From: Amoeboaphelidium occidentale
Taxonomy: Eukaryota > Aphelidiomycota > Aphelidea
DNA: 20,271 bases
Assembly (NCBI GenBank): GCA_023515795.1
Contig: JALGPX010000143.1
Coordinates: 1 to 20,271, forward strand
Direction: 5' to 3'
The position numbers were made by a program, and so were the translations under genes. Under the pieces are notes generated by a model. It saw only the letters and a list, made by a program, of their open reading frames with translations, searched no databases and had not been told where the DNA came from. Shown here in pieces: positions 8,103 through 18,403 of the stretch (the stretch's first letter is position 1; every line of letters begins with the position of its first letter).

Positions 8103-11100
8103 ATGGAAACCAAACCGAGAAAAATTTCACTTGACCCATTTCCCATTTCACCCAATAGAGTTAATCGGACTGGTTCCATGGATATTCCAAAGATCACTAC
8201 TTCCACATCAAAAGAAGGACCGGTTGGAGTGTCGATGTCGCATGCTAGTTCGACTCAATTATCAGCACAGAAGCTAGGCACGGCTACAAGTGAATTCTCC
8301 ATCATTGATGATTATTACGGCACCGATGATCCTCAGCAGCCTCAAACTCAGCAGCGATCAGGGTCTGGGCAGAGGAGTAGGAGGACATCGGCTGCTTTGC
8401 CTTTAAAATTGGAGGAAAGAATGAATGCGATTGCTAACGGATATACGGAAAGCCCTCGAGTTGAGTTTTTATCAGAGAGAATTGGGGATTCTGTGGAGTT
8501 CTACGTTGAAGATGGAGAAGATAAGTCTGTCATAAGCCCCGAGTCTCGATTGTCTACTGAGCAAGAAGATTATGGCTTCCGGGGTCAGAGTAAGTATCTC
8601 TTATCTACTGATCGTAGTACTGTGAGGCAGTCAATGCCAACACAGCTGGATAATCTTGGATCTGATACTAAATTGAGTTATTCTCCATGGCTAGACTTTT
8701 TAGCGAAGAGCAGAGAAGGAAAGTCTAATGAGAATCTGAAGGCCGCTGCTGAAAAAGCGAGGAAAGATGCATCAAGTAATGAGCGGCTGGGTGTTGCTAA
8801 TAGTTCTGGAGAAGCAGGGCCTGTGTCTACTTCCAGCTCTAGGAACTTTCTCAATGAAGCTGCTAATCGTTTTGACTCAGAAGAAAATACCTTCATTCCT
8901 GGAGAACCGACGAATGATAGTAATGCAGCGGAATTCCGGAATCGATCCTCTTCTGACATTGATAAAAGATCGTCTCAGAATCAGAAAAGAGTTGTCTCAT
9001 TAATTGATGATATCAATGAGTGGAGAGTGCGACTGGAAAATGAAGTGGGTCTCGGAAGAGATAACAAAGATTTATCCTTCACGACCACGAACATCACTTC
9101 AACTATTTCTGGTACAAGTGTTGCAACTAGGACTACTGATGCAACTTCTGCGTACAATCATGAAGATGCTAGACTAAGTAAACTGAGCGAGACTTCCAAT
9201 GATAGACTAAACTTACAAGATGGTCTTAATAATTCAAATCTGAGTCAAACTTCGCTCAATAACGGGCAGAGAACTTCAAGGGCTGTGACATCTGTTACTA
9301 AAGAAACTGCGCAAATGTTAGGAAAAGTGGGAGCTGTTCCTTCCCCTGGATGGAATGTGAAAGTCTGGGAATATGACAAGTCGCTGGTAGGAAGTGAGTA
9401 TAAGACTCTTTTCGTTCATCCTGATTCTACATCATACGAATTTCTTGGTATGATTCTGAAGAAGTGGAGATATTTAGGTCCTGAGGTTCATGCTGAGTAT
9501 GTTGGCCCAAGGATCAAATTAAACGATTCCTTGAGAGATTTTATTAATAACGACGGATGGGAACTCTTGCAAGTCAAGAAAAATGCGGTTGGAGAAGAGA
9601 CTGCAGATGTTATTCCTGATGGTAAAAAGATGGCAGATATTCTTGGTCAGAGTAGTGAGTTCCAGCTTTCTTTTAGACGTCGCTTCAACGCAGATGAAGA
9701 ATTGATCACAAATTATCCAAAAAGCAAGCTTTTCAAACCATGTTTCTTGATGAAACTCAACTCTCAGTTCAAGCTACCGTCTATTCAGCCTCCTTCAGAT
9801 ACTCCTTTATCGATTCCGAAAAATCAATGGGCAAGACGTTTTGCAATACTTTCAAAAAACAGATATTTGTTATTCTTCAAGAATGATGTTCATGCTCGCT
9901 GGCACGAGAATGTTAACCACGAAATCGATTGCAAGCATTTAAAGTTTGTCGACACTTATCCAGCCGTTGTTCTAAATACAGAGGTTCCTTTTTGTACGAC
10001 TGGCAACTCTCAAGATATTTCTAATGCTGCCCAGGAGGAGCAGGTTCTATTTCAATTTGTCGTACAACTGCGGACAAGAACCAAAATTATTCTTTTAGCT
10101 GTGGACTCCAAAGAAGACCAAGAAAGAGTCATAGCTGAACTAAATGAAGTCAGAAAGCACCTCAACAAAACTTTGGTACCTGATTCTCGACAAGATTCAA
10201 GTCGATCCTTTGAGTCTTCATTGACTCCTCTTCAAAGAGTTATCGCAAAGATTGATGTTACCCGTAGAATTAACGACATTGATTTACCTCCTTTTGATTA
10301 TGATCCAAAATTAACAGAATGGCTTTCATGGCCGGTCCAAGCTAACTACAGTCTTGCAAGTACAATTAGAGAGTTAGCCACTCAGAAAGCTGTTGAAATT
10401 GTTACGCAGTATAAACTTATGGATCCTTTAGAGTTAGTAGATCTAATTTCATCTATCGGAGATGCTGGTAAAGAGAAAGAAGGAGCTGGTATGGTTAAAA
10501 CAGTTAGAAAATTGTTCAAGAATACTTTTCAAGCAAACACGGCCTCCCAAGGACCAAATGACAACAAGTCTTCCATATTGTTTGGTGTTCCTCTTGAAGA
10601 ACTCTCTGCACGATATGATCTCACAGGCCTTGGTCTTCCTGTTTTGCCACCTATCTTTCGCTTGAGCATTCAGTTTTTGATGGAAAAAGGTTTGCACACT
10701 GGAGGCATTTTCAGAATCGCTGGAAGCGTCAAGAGAATGGAATTGTTACGCAAGGCTTTTGAGAAACTCGATGCTGCAAGTGCTGCAGGAGCACCAGATG
10801 CTAGCACCGTTACTACCAATAATCAATCTACTGTTAACATATTCTCCGGCGGTTCTACTCCTGGGTCTTCATCAGGAACGCTTCCAACTCCTGAGCAGTC
10901 CATTGATTTCAGTCCATACAATGTCCACGATGTTGCTGGAATCCTCAAGATGTTCCTTCGTGATTTGCCTGATCCTCTACTTACTCAAAAGCTTTACAAG
11001 GCGTTTATTTTAGCCGAGAAGATAAAGAACGAGCAATCTGAAATTCAATTCCTTCGATGTTTAATTGTTCTTCTTCCTGCTTCACATCGACATTTATTGG

Positions 11101-11545
11101 AATCACTTTTAGCCTTCTTACATGCTGTCTCAGATAACAGTGATGACAAGCCACTTCCTCCGGGTGTTACTTTGACTGATGCTGTGATAGAGAATGATGT
11201 TATTAAGGGGAATTTGATGAACTCTTCAAATCTAGCCGTTGTTATGGGGCCAAACATTCTGAGAGAAAACCGACAAGATGATCGAAAGAATGAAAAGACA
11301 CGAGCAAGTTACAATGAGAGCGAATTGGCTACTCAAGAGCTGAATGACTCGAATGCTGTTGTGTATGTTGTTCAAAAGCTGATCGACCATTACGAAACGG
11401 TGTTCAAAGTAAGTTTCAACTTTATATATAATTTAACTCAATTCTACTTTAGATCAGCGACGATATCATTTCAGAAGTTCGTAAGATGACTAGTGTTATA
11501 AAGCCCACCGCAATGCCACAGCGACGAATGTCTCGCTTTCAGTAA
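8103..11545 (+). CDS. RhoGAP protein with RA-like and PH domains
   Basis: Two exons (8103-11408, 11453-11545) with a 44-bp intron give 1,132 residues. The first 410 residues are Ser/Thr/Asn-rich and probably disordered. A ubiquitin-like/Ras-association-type region follows (about 417-525, starting WNVKVWEYDKS). A PH domain (about 546-688) has QWARRFAILSKNRYLLFFK. The RhoGAP domain (about 826-1100) has the arginine-finger motif GGIFRIAGS (Arg 871), DVAGILKMFLRDLPDPLL and LMNSSNLAVVMGPNIL. It should switch off a Rho-family GTPase (Rac/Cdc42/Rho) at membranes marked by phosphoinositides. A Ser/Gly/Thr-rich insert of about 45 residues (890-935) sits inside the GAP domain. The open frame extends one GTG codon upstream, but ATG 8103 is the natural start. 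Confidence 0.93.
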
Positions 11546-11549
11546 TAGA
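11544..11549 (+). terminator. AATAGA overlapping the RhoGAP stop
   Basis: AATAGA shares two bases with the TAA stop (11543-11545) and lies only 17 nt before the next gene's ATG. Candidate poly(A) signal; cleavage would fall at or inside the Snapin-like gene. Confidence 0.45.
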
Positions 11550-11565
11550 TATTCTTCTCGTGCTA

Positions 11566-11835
11566 ATGATCGACACAAGCAAACTTGACTCAATTGTGCA
11601 ATCTGTACGGTCGTCTCAAATCAGCCTTCACAAAGACATTGAACGTGTAAAAGCAGGTACGCTTTAATCTTAAATGCCGCTGACGAATTTAACGAAAGAA
11701 CTGGAAATGTTTGAATGCACAGTTAGCGCCCCAAAAGTCGACATAACGCAACAGCTTGAGAACGCGCAGAAGCGGTTAATTGATGTGAATTCCCGGTTAG
11801 AGAAAGTCCATTATGAATTAAAATCAGTTGTTTAA
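11566..11835 (+). CDS. Snapin-like BLOC-1 subunit (small two-exon gene)
   Basis: ATG at 11566, exons 11566-11656 and 11699-11835, joined across a 42-bp GT-AG intron with a CTGAC branch-like motif. This gives 75 residues. The joined protein is almost wholly coiled coil. It keeps the Snapin pattern: VRSSQISLHKDI and KAEL, then a Pro followed by VD, then LENAQKRLIDVNSRLEKV, matching the family's SQ..L...I, EL, P.LD and KL..ARKR...VN..L...Q spacing. Snapin is a subunit of BLOC-1/BORC, which position lysosome-related vesicles and tether SNAREs. The protein is shorter than human Snapin (136 residues) and close to the minimal core domain. It starts 20 bp after the RhoGAP stop and ends 32 bp from the convergent OST48 stop. 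The assignment rests on a pattern match in a coiled coil, so the family is probable, not certain; the gene itself is well supported by perfect phase. Confidence 0.68.
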
Positions 11836-11857
11836 ACCCTTTGCGCATTAATCCTGT

Positions 11858-11863
11858 TTTATT
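11858..11863 (-). terminator. AATAAA after OST48
   Basis: AATAAA begins 4 nt after the TAA stop (11870-11868) and faces the Snapin-like gene. Confidence 0.5.
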
Positions 11864-11867
11864 TCAT

Positions 11868-13117
11868 TTACTCCTTCTTGTCCTTCTTTTCGTTCTTGTC
11901 ATCATAGAACAAGACTGTAACTGACAGTAAAACAAACCCAGCAAGCATACTGAACATCGCGGTGTAATAAGGATAAGCTGAAACTAAAAATCTGTCATAC
12001 ATATCATGGCGCAACTGTCTAATTGGAATAACAACCTTATCTTCAACTGGGCTGTAAAACGGACGCTTGAAAACAGTTCTGAAAGTATAAACACCATACT
12101 GATCAGGCAGTTTGATACATTTACCAAAAGTAGTAGCGCGATAAGTATCTTTAGAATCACCTAGAAACAATTAATTAGTGATGCAATTACTTACCTTGAG
12201 TTACAGAAGCATTGACCAAATCTAGATTAACTCTGATGTAAGGATCAATCATTGTTAACTCCAACTGGGGCTGATCATCTTTAAATGAGACTTCATTAAA
12301 TGCAGAGCTGGACAAATCTTGATAAGCAAACTCAGAAAGTGAAACTTCAAAGTAAATGTCTTGTTTCACAATGAAAAACTCCTTCTCGCGTAAATCTTTC
12401 AATGCACCCTGATTATCACAAGAACCGTATTTGATGTAATTCATCCTCAAATCGCCTTTAGCGCCGGTAATCCACTGCAACAATTCATCAGTAAAGAACG
12501 TTTCTGAATCAGCCACGCAAAGTCTTCCACCAAGCGAGTTCTTGTTCTTTCTGGACACAAGACAAGGAACCGAAGTAAATGCATCATCAGAAGTAAAAGA
12601 AGTCTTTCCTGTCTTCTCGAAAACAGCCTCAGGATCCTCAATGTCCTGAAACGAAAATGCCAAAGGATTATCACCAAAATTGAAGATTGAATCGCCGTAA
12701 TACTTAAACCCCAAATCTTCAAGCTTCTTTAATTCTTTCTTGTCGTCAGTTAAAATCAAAACGTTTCCCTTCTTCTCTACGACGGCCTGAATCGTGTCGA
12801 GGTCAACTTGATTGCTAATTACAGTGTCTGACTTCAATTCATTAAATTCATTAACAGAATCTTAACGTAAGTTAATCGTAAAGGGAAAATAGAAACTTGC
12901 TTTGGAAGTCATCAACGGAAAGGTCGTACTTCTTTGTGTTCTCATTAATCGTGTCTAGTCGTGAGTTAAGTTGAAGCAATCAGAAGTTACTCTCTTTCTC
13001 CAATTTATCCTTTAAATGCTTTAGCTTTGGTGTAAACTGAATCTTCAGTTGGCTAGAAGGCGCAAATAGAAGGGCTAAAGCCAGAGCGAACACTAAAGCG
13101 TTGTTTAATCTCAGCAT
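11868..13117 (-). CDS. WBP1: Oligosaccharyltransferase 48-kDa subunit (OST48/DDOST, yeast Wbp1)
   Basis: Four exons, complement(12991-13117, 12901-12954, 12195-12860, 11868-12160), give 379 residues. The introns are 36, 40 and 34 bp; the second has a GC-AG boundary (GCAAGT). Exon 1 encodes a clear signal peptide (MLRLNNALVFALALALLF). The luminal part shows GDNPLAFSF and GGRLCVADSETFFTDELL, which aligns with OST48's SGS.DFFSD.F segment. The C-terminal block is diagnostic: PIRQLRHDMYDRFLVSAYPYY, one transmembrane helix and a lysine-rich tail ending KDKKE (a KxKxx-type ER-retention signal). OST48 is a structural subunit of the ER oligosaccharyltransferase that N-glycosylates nascent proteins. 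The protein is shorter than the usual 430 residues, mainly in the N-terminal half, which is divergent; a further missed exon cannot be excluded. Confidence 0.85.
12861..12900 (-). other. GC-AG intron 2 of OST48
   Basis: A 40-bp intron from GCAAGT (12900) to AG (12861), with TTAAC as a likely branch site. It joins exon phase 1 on both sides to give ...DDFQ-N-SVNEF.... A GT start 2 bp further on breaks the frame, so the GC donor is required. Confidence 0.7.
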
Positions 13118-13419
13118 TGCCGTGCTTTGATGATCGACAAGAATGTTTCAACCAAAGCTGAGATTCTTCAGGACAATTCAGCTTTCAGGCCTTAATGCTT
13201 TTTAACTCGGGAGGGTGCAATCGCTAAGGTTGAAGAGGCAGCGCGCGAGTTCGGAGCTGTTTCGTGGTTTCTTATGAGCTTGAGGGTTCCCTTGGCATAA
13301 TGCGTTTTAAATTTAGGCGATATCATTACGGTGTATCGAAATATAAAGAACCTGCACGGGTTCATCCCACGCGATATAACCTTCCTTACAAATATGGCCC
13401 TAGCCTTTTCTCGATTAAA
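13118..13419. promoter_or_regulatory. Divergent promoter of OST48 and SHMT
   Basis: About 300 bp between the OST48 start (-) and the SHMT start (+). The SHMT frame is open from 13264 with an in-frame ATG at 13300, so SHMT could be about 40 residues longer. No other gene or recognised binding site is seen. Confidence 0.4.
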
Positions 13420-15048
13420 ATGCTCGCTCGCTTCACAGGTCAAACTTTCGCAAAGAGTCTAAAACAGCAGCAGGGATTATTAGCACGTGGTCAAAGTTGC
13501 TCTTACTCAACGGCTCAAATTGCAGCTGAGGTATATCTGCAACGTAGAATGGAAGTTTAACTTTGTAAAAGGCACTAAACAAGCCTCTCAATGAGGTCGA
13601 CCCAGAATTGTTCGATATTATTGAGAAGGAGAAGGCTAGACAGAGGGACTCTATAGTTTTAATTCCGAGTGAAGTACGTTTCTGAATTAAGTCTTGTCTT
13701 ACTGTAGAACTTCACGTCAAGATCTGTAATGCAAGCTTTGGGTTCGCCGATGCAGAACAAATACTCTGAAGGTTATCCGCATGCAAGATATTATGGTGGC
13801 AATGAGTTCATTGATCAGGCTGAAGTTTTGTGTCAGGAAAGAGCATTGAAAGCTTTTGGTGTGTCAAAGGATAAGTGGGGCGTTAATGTTCAGTCTTTGT
13901 CTGGTTCACCTGCGAATTTACAAGTTTACGGGGCATTGCTAAATCCGCATGAAAGAATTATGGGCTTAGACTTGCCGCATGGAGGTCACTTATCACATGG
14001 ATATCAAACGCCAACAAAGAAGATCTCAGCCGTGTCGATTTACTTTGAAACAATGCCTTATCGTTTGAATGAAGCAACAGGACTCATCGATTATGATGCT
14101 TTGGAGAAGAATGCTGAATTGTATAGGCCAAAGATTATAATTGCTGGTGCCAGCGCTTACAGCAGATTCTATGATTACAAGCGCATGAGAGAGATTTGTG
14201 ACAAAGTTGGTGCATATTTGATGGCGGATATCGCGCATATTTCTGGTTTGGTTGTAGCTGGAGTTCATCCAAGTCCTTTTGAATATGCTGATGTTGTCAC
14301 AACTACTACGCACAAGTCTTTGAGAGGACCAAGAGGTGCATTGATATTTTTCAGAAGAGGAGAAAAGCTTGTGAAAGGAAAACCTGTACCATACAATTTA
14401 GAGGAGAAAATTAATTTTAGTGTTTTTCCAGGACACCAGGTAACAATTTAACTATTAAGTCATTTATTTTAGGGCGGTCCGCATAATCACACAATATCAG
14501 CTCTAGCTGTTGCCTTGAAACAAGCTCAAACCGCAGAATTTAAAGAATATCAAGAGCAAGTTGTATCTAATTCTGTTTCATTCGCAGAAGAATTCAAGAG
14601 ATTAGGATATGAAATAGTATCTGGTGGAACAGATAATCATTTGCTACTTCTAAATCTGAAAAAGAAGGGTATTGACGGTGCTAGAGTTGAACGCATTCTG
14701 GAGTTGGCTAACATTGCTTCAAACAAAAACACAGTTCCTGGAGATAAATCAGCTCTGATCCCTGGCGGACTTAGAATGGGAACACCTGCAATGACCACCA
14801 GAGGTCTTGTTAATGGCGACTTCAAGAAGATTGCTAATCTAGTGCATGAAGGTATTGAAATCACAAAGAAAATTGCTGCAGAAGTTTCAAAAGATGGCAA
14901 GTCTACTAAACTCAAAGATTTTCAAGCAGCAGTCGGAGCAGATGGTAGTAAATGGAAAACCGAAATCGGATCACTCAAGAAGAAGGTCGTGGAGTTCTGC
15001 AGACAGTTTCCAACCATTGGGTTCACCGAGAAAGACATGAAATACTGA
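13420..15048 (+). CDS. SHM1: Serine hydroxymethyltransferase, mitochondrial form
   Basis: Four exons (13420-13530, 13572-13673, 13708-14439, 14473-15048) with introns of 41, 34 and 33 bp give 506 residues. Residues 1-35 are rich in Arg, Lys, Ser and Gln and lack acidic residues, as in a mitochondrial presequence. The enzyme core starts at about 38 ([17 protein letters not shown]). Motifs include [43 protein letters not shown] and the PLP-binding [10 protein letters not shown] (Schiff-base Lys about 274). It interconverts serine and glycine with tetrahydrofolate, feeding one-carbon units. The in-frame ATG at 13300 would add 40 basic residues, but the shorter leader is more typical. The stop is followed by AATAAA and, 84 bp on, by the ABC-F gene. 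Confidence 0.95.
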
Positions 15049-15058
15049 AGCACTAAGT

Positions 15059-15064
15059 AATAAA
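15059..15064 (+). terminator. AATAAA after SHMT
   Basis: AATAAA starts 10 nt after the TGA stop of SHMT. The ABC-F start codon is about 70 nt further on. Confidence 0.55.
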
Positions 15065-15132
15065 CTCCGCGCAGTAGTTTGTTTGCGTCCCAAACGCTTC
15101 AGGTCGAAACTTCCCAAGTTTTCCAAAAAATC

Positions 15133-17049
15133 ATGTCATCACTTAAAGCAACATCCCAAGCTTCCCGCTTTCACGAAAGTTATGATGGAGTGGACTTAAA
15201 ACAAGTCAATATAACAGTAGGCCAGAAGGATCTTTTGGTCGACGCTCATTTGCAATTGACAACTGGCACTCATTACGGTTTACTTGGACGAAACGGAGTT
15301 GGTAAGTCTTCCTTGTGATATAACCCCTAACTGTTAACAAAAGGCAAAACTATTTTGATGAAATGCTTAGCGACTGGTCAACTTTTGTCTGTTGAGTTGA
15401 GGGACCAACTGAGAATTATGCTGATCTCGCAAACACTCGACAACGAAGACGATGGTGATACCGACGATTTAACTGTTGAACAAGAGCTGCACAAGACGCC
15501 CTTCGGAATGGATTTCCGTTTGTCTGAAATTGAAAGGTATCGTCGACTCGCACAGCAGCGTTCTGGTGCGCGAGGAAAAGAAGCAAGAGAAATGTTGCTG
15601 CAACTGGAGGAATTGAACTTGAACTCCCAGGATGGAGAAGATGAGGCAGAAGCTGCAGCATACGACGAAGATTATGAACGTATTGATCATTCACGTGTTA
15701 AAGACGTCTTAAAGAAATTAAAGATATCAGAAAAGATGCTCGCAAAAAAGTATACAGAATTATCAGGTGGCTGGAAAATGCGCATTCAGCTTGCAAAATC
15801 TTTACTTTATGATTTGGATTTATTGCTGCTCGATGAGCCTACCAACCACTTGGATATTGCTGGTGTGTTTTGGCTACAGAAGGTTTTAACATCTGAAATT
15901 TTCCAGGGTGTTACAATTCTTATGGTCAGCCATAACAGATCATTTCTTAATGCAGTCGCTCAAAGTATTGTTTGGTTTAAGAACCAAAGGCTGGAATATT
16001 ACAAGGGCAATTACGATACGTTTCTTCAAACAATTCAAGAGAAGGAGCAGTTTGCTGAGAGGTATCAGTCAGCATTAGATAAGAAGAAGGCTACATTAGA
16101 AAAATCATTAATTCAAAGCAAGAAGAATGCTGCTAAGAAGGGAGATGATAAGAAGTTGAAACAACTTGCATCCAGACAGACCAAATTAGAAGAAAGATCT
16201 GGCTACATGAGAAGTGCAAAAGGTAAGCGATAGCATTTGATATTTTATTTTTTAGGAACTAGGTTCAAGTTAAACAGAGATCGTGTTGGTTATCTCGATT
16301 CTATACTGGGCGAAGTTGAAACTGTGGATCAAGAAAAGTTTCAAGCTCGTTTACGTTTCACATTCCCAGACGCAGTTCTACCTCGTTCTGCAGGCTCTTT
16401 ACTAGCCGTTGAAGATGTGTGTTACCAGATTAAGAAGGATTCCAAAGTTGTTTTCGAATTGAAGAACATAACGTTTAATGTTGAAGCAGGACAAAGGGTT
16501 GCTATTCTGGGTTCTAATGGTCAAGGAAAATCTACTCTACTCAATCTTCTAGCAGATGAGTGGCATCCTAGCAAGGGAAGTATACAACGAAGAGTTTTGA
16601 ATGTTGGTTACTTCCGTCAAGAGATTGTTGTTGATTTAGGAAAAGTGACCCAAACACCTATTGAACGTCTTACCGAGAAATATCCTACAGCAAAGCCGAC
16701 AGATCTATGGAATCATTTAGGCTCTTTTGGCCTAGGCTCGATAGCAAATCAGACAAGGCTGTGCGATATGAGTGGTGGTCAAAGAGTTGCATATGCTTTC
16801 TCAGAAATAACATATTCAGCTCCAGGCCTTTTGCTTCTCGATGAACCCAACAGTCACTTAGATCTTGATGCACTTGAAGCTCTAGAAGACACTTTAATGG
16901 AGTATGAAGGCGGCATTGTTTTTGTCAGTCACGATATTTCGTTCGTTGAGAATGTAGCAACCTCTGGATATTGGATGGAAAATGGTGTACTAGAGCAATT
17001 TGAACTAGAAAATCTTCATGAGGTTGCAATAGGGCGAATAAAATCGTAG
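15133..17049 (+). CDS. ABC-F family ATPase (ribosome-associated)
   Basis: Three exons (15133-15301, 15344-16222, 16256-17049), introns of 42 and 33 bp, 613 residues. Two nucleotide-binding domains and no membrane helix define the ABC-F class. NBD1 has Walker A GLLGRNGVGKT (about 50-59, split by intron 1 within the Gly codon), LSGGWKMRIQ (196) and Walker B LLLLDEPTNHLD (217). A charged, lysine-rich linker of about 80 residues follows, then NBD2 with GSNGQGKST (435), MSGGQ (521) and LLLLDEPNSHLD (541). NBD2 has NSHLD where TNHLD is usual. Members such as yeast Arb1, Gcn20 and New1 act on ribosome assembly or translation; I cannot assign the subclass by eye. It lacks the Gcn20 N-terminal domain. 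AATAAA lies just before the TAG stop. Confidence 0.92.
17037..17042 (+). terminator. AATAAA just before the ABC-F stop
   Basis: AATAAA ends 4 nt before the TAG stop (17047-17049). Cleavage 10-20 nt downstream would still retain the stop codon. Confidence 0.4.
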
Positions 17050-17405
17050 ACTGCTCGCTCTGAGTGATTCGAAACTCAAACCGAACAAGGTGTGTGAAGT
17101 TCATGGTAAAGTGATACTGACAGAGAAAACGAAACCGGATGTGATCAAGTTGAGGAAAGAGTTGGTAAAGAAGAAGCATTGATAGCTTTTTGAAAATGCT
17201 CCAGTATGCTCTTATCCTCTTGATAACATCCGAGAATGAAGGAATAAGAATTATGAAGTGCAAAAACTAAAAGACCTCAACTGGGCACGATCTCGTTGTT
17301 AAGAAGGATGTTACAGCAGCAATTAACATGGCTAATATCGCAGTTCATTACTTTTTACAGGAGAAAGACACCCGAGTTTCAGTAGGCAAGTCTGAGTCAA
17401 AAAAT
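17050..17405 (+). pseudogene. Coding-like fragments, possible gene remnant or multi-intron gene
   Basis: Downstream of ABC-F, four stretches read like ordinary protein but are interrupted by stops and a frame change. In one frame lie 17051-17179 (SDSKLKPNKVCEVHGKVIL...), 17186-17235 (LFENAPVCSYPLDNIRE) and 17239-17301 (NKNYEVQKLKDLN). In another frame lies 17280-17411 (GHDLVVKKDVTAAINMANI...SKNL). No ATG opens the first stretch. Spliced joins of the size common here do not give one clean frame, so I favour a decayed gene. A gene with non-canonical or very short introns, or an alternative C-terminal exon of ABC-F, remains possible. I do not recognise the family; it is a host-type sequence with composition like its neighbours. 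Confidence 0.3.
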
Positions 17406-17527
17406 CTGTGACCGCTGCATAAAAGACGCAGCTCTACTTATCCACAAAATAAAAACGTAGTTGATAGTTTTCTTTGAGTTGAATTCGACTTTCTCTGAAA
17501 CTGCGCCACCAACGAAACAAGGAAACT
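17406..17527 (+). promoter_or_regulatory. Promoter region of SR-like gene
   Basis: A short AT-rich upstream region. CATAAAAG at 17418-17425 resembles a TATA box, about 105 bp before the ATG, and is flanked by GCTGC...GCAGC arms (17414-17418 and 17428-17432). Weak evidence. Confidence 0.25.
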
Positions 17528-18396
17528 ATGACCGTTGCTGGAGATATTTGGATTAGAAGACAAGAAGGTACAAGGCCGTACAAAATGAAAGGCGAAGATT
17601 TAAAGCGCTGCACTGACGTCCACGACCTTCTTGGGAGTATCCGATATGAGTTTTCAAAAGACTACGACACGGTTTACTCGGATTGCCTGCTTCTCTGCAA
17701 AGACGCAAATGGAGATGAAATGATACCGCCTTCAACGCTTCTAACGGAATTAACGTCTTGTGATCAGAATCCGCTGTTCGTGTTTATGCGAAAGCCTGGA
17801 GATATTCGTTCGACTGACCCTGACAGGAAGGAGGTTGCGCAAAACGGCAAGAAGGCAGTCGAATTGCCTCAAAAGAGAACTTCTAACGAGAAAGAAGTCA
17901 AGTCTGACACGGACAAGAAAATGAGAATGGCAGAGGATGATGAAGTTGATTACGAGCCGATGGAAGACACTAAAGCTTCTCTTAACGACGCACGTTCAAA
18001 AATCAGACAGCAAGACGCTGGTAGCCAAAGCAAAGTATCTCCAAAACCAGCGAGTGCCCCTGCTCCTGCGCCATCCAATGCGAAAGAGAATCGCAATAAT
18101 GAGAATTCGCATTCTGAGAGACCTGTCGCTAAAACTGCCTTCAGAGCCATCGTTTCAAATATTCCAGATCATTGTGACTGGAAAGATTTAAGGGGCTTAT
18201 TCCGCGGGCTCTGTGAAACAACTTACTGTCGTATTATCTCTGAGAGGAATCATGAAGCTGGTAAGTACCATCGCATTGTTTTGCTAATCTATTAGAGGTT
18301 TATTTTGCTTCTCGCCCGGATATGAAGCGTGGCATCGATGCCCTTGATAAAACAGAATGGAGAGGTTGTCGTTTATTCATTCATGAGACACAATAG
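17528..18396 (+). CDS. SR-like RNA-binding protein with a C-terminal pseudo-RRM
   Basis: Two exons (17528-18260, 18296-18396) with a 35-bp intron give 277 residues. The C-terminal 74 residues form an RRM (AIVSNIP as RNP2, HEAEVYFAS as RNP1, completed by exon 2). It has the second-RRM signature of SR splicing factors: CDWKDLRG replaces SWQDLKD, and DMKRGIDALDKTEWRGCRL matches DMKRA..KLDGTE..GRKIRL of SRSF1/4/5/6. It lacks the canonical first RRM and any RS tail. Instead the N-terminal 90 residues form a compact, probably globular domain (IWIRRQEG...PLFVFMRK) with a faint ubiquitin-like or Crinkler-like pattern, followed by a charged linker. A role in splicing or mRNA metabolism is inferred; the N-terminal function is unknown. 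The stop lies 11 bp from the bHLH stop. Confidence 0.82.
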
Positions 18397-18397
18397 A
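18392..18397 (+). terminator. AATAGA containing the SR-like stop
   Basis: The TAG stop (18394-18396) is embedded in AATAGA. The opposing AATAAA is 6 bp away. Confidence 0.45.
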
Positions 18398-18403
18398 GCA
18401 TGC

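Noticed and set aside
11409-11835. RhoGAP continuing through the Snapin-like gene as one protein
   Set aside because: The spliced RhoGAP frame ends at TAA 11543-11545, and the following ATG starts an independent frame with its own intron.
13350-13390. Possible tRNA T-loop (GGTTCATCCC)
   Set aside because: No matching acceptor, D or anticodon arm; it is in the SHMT leader region.
13192-13443. 83-codon minus-strand frame opposite the SHMT start
   Set aside because: It begins at a non-ATG codon, overlaps SHMT exon 1 on the other strand and resembles nothing known.
16985-17160. A spliced ABC-F C-terminus running into the fragments after 17050
   Set aside because: Of the donor/acceptor pairs near the end, the one of correct phase needs a 103-bp intron and gives no family-like ending; the unspliced stop at 17047 is simpler.
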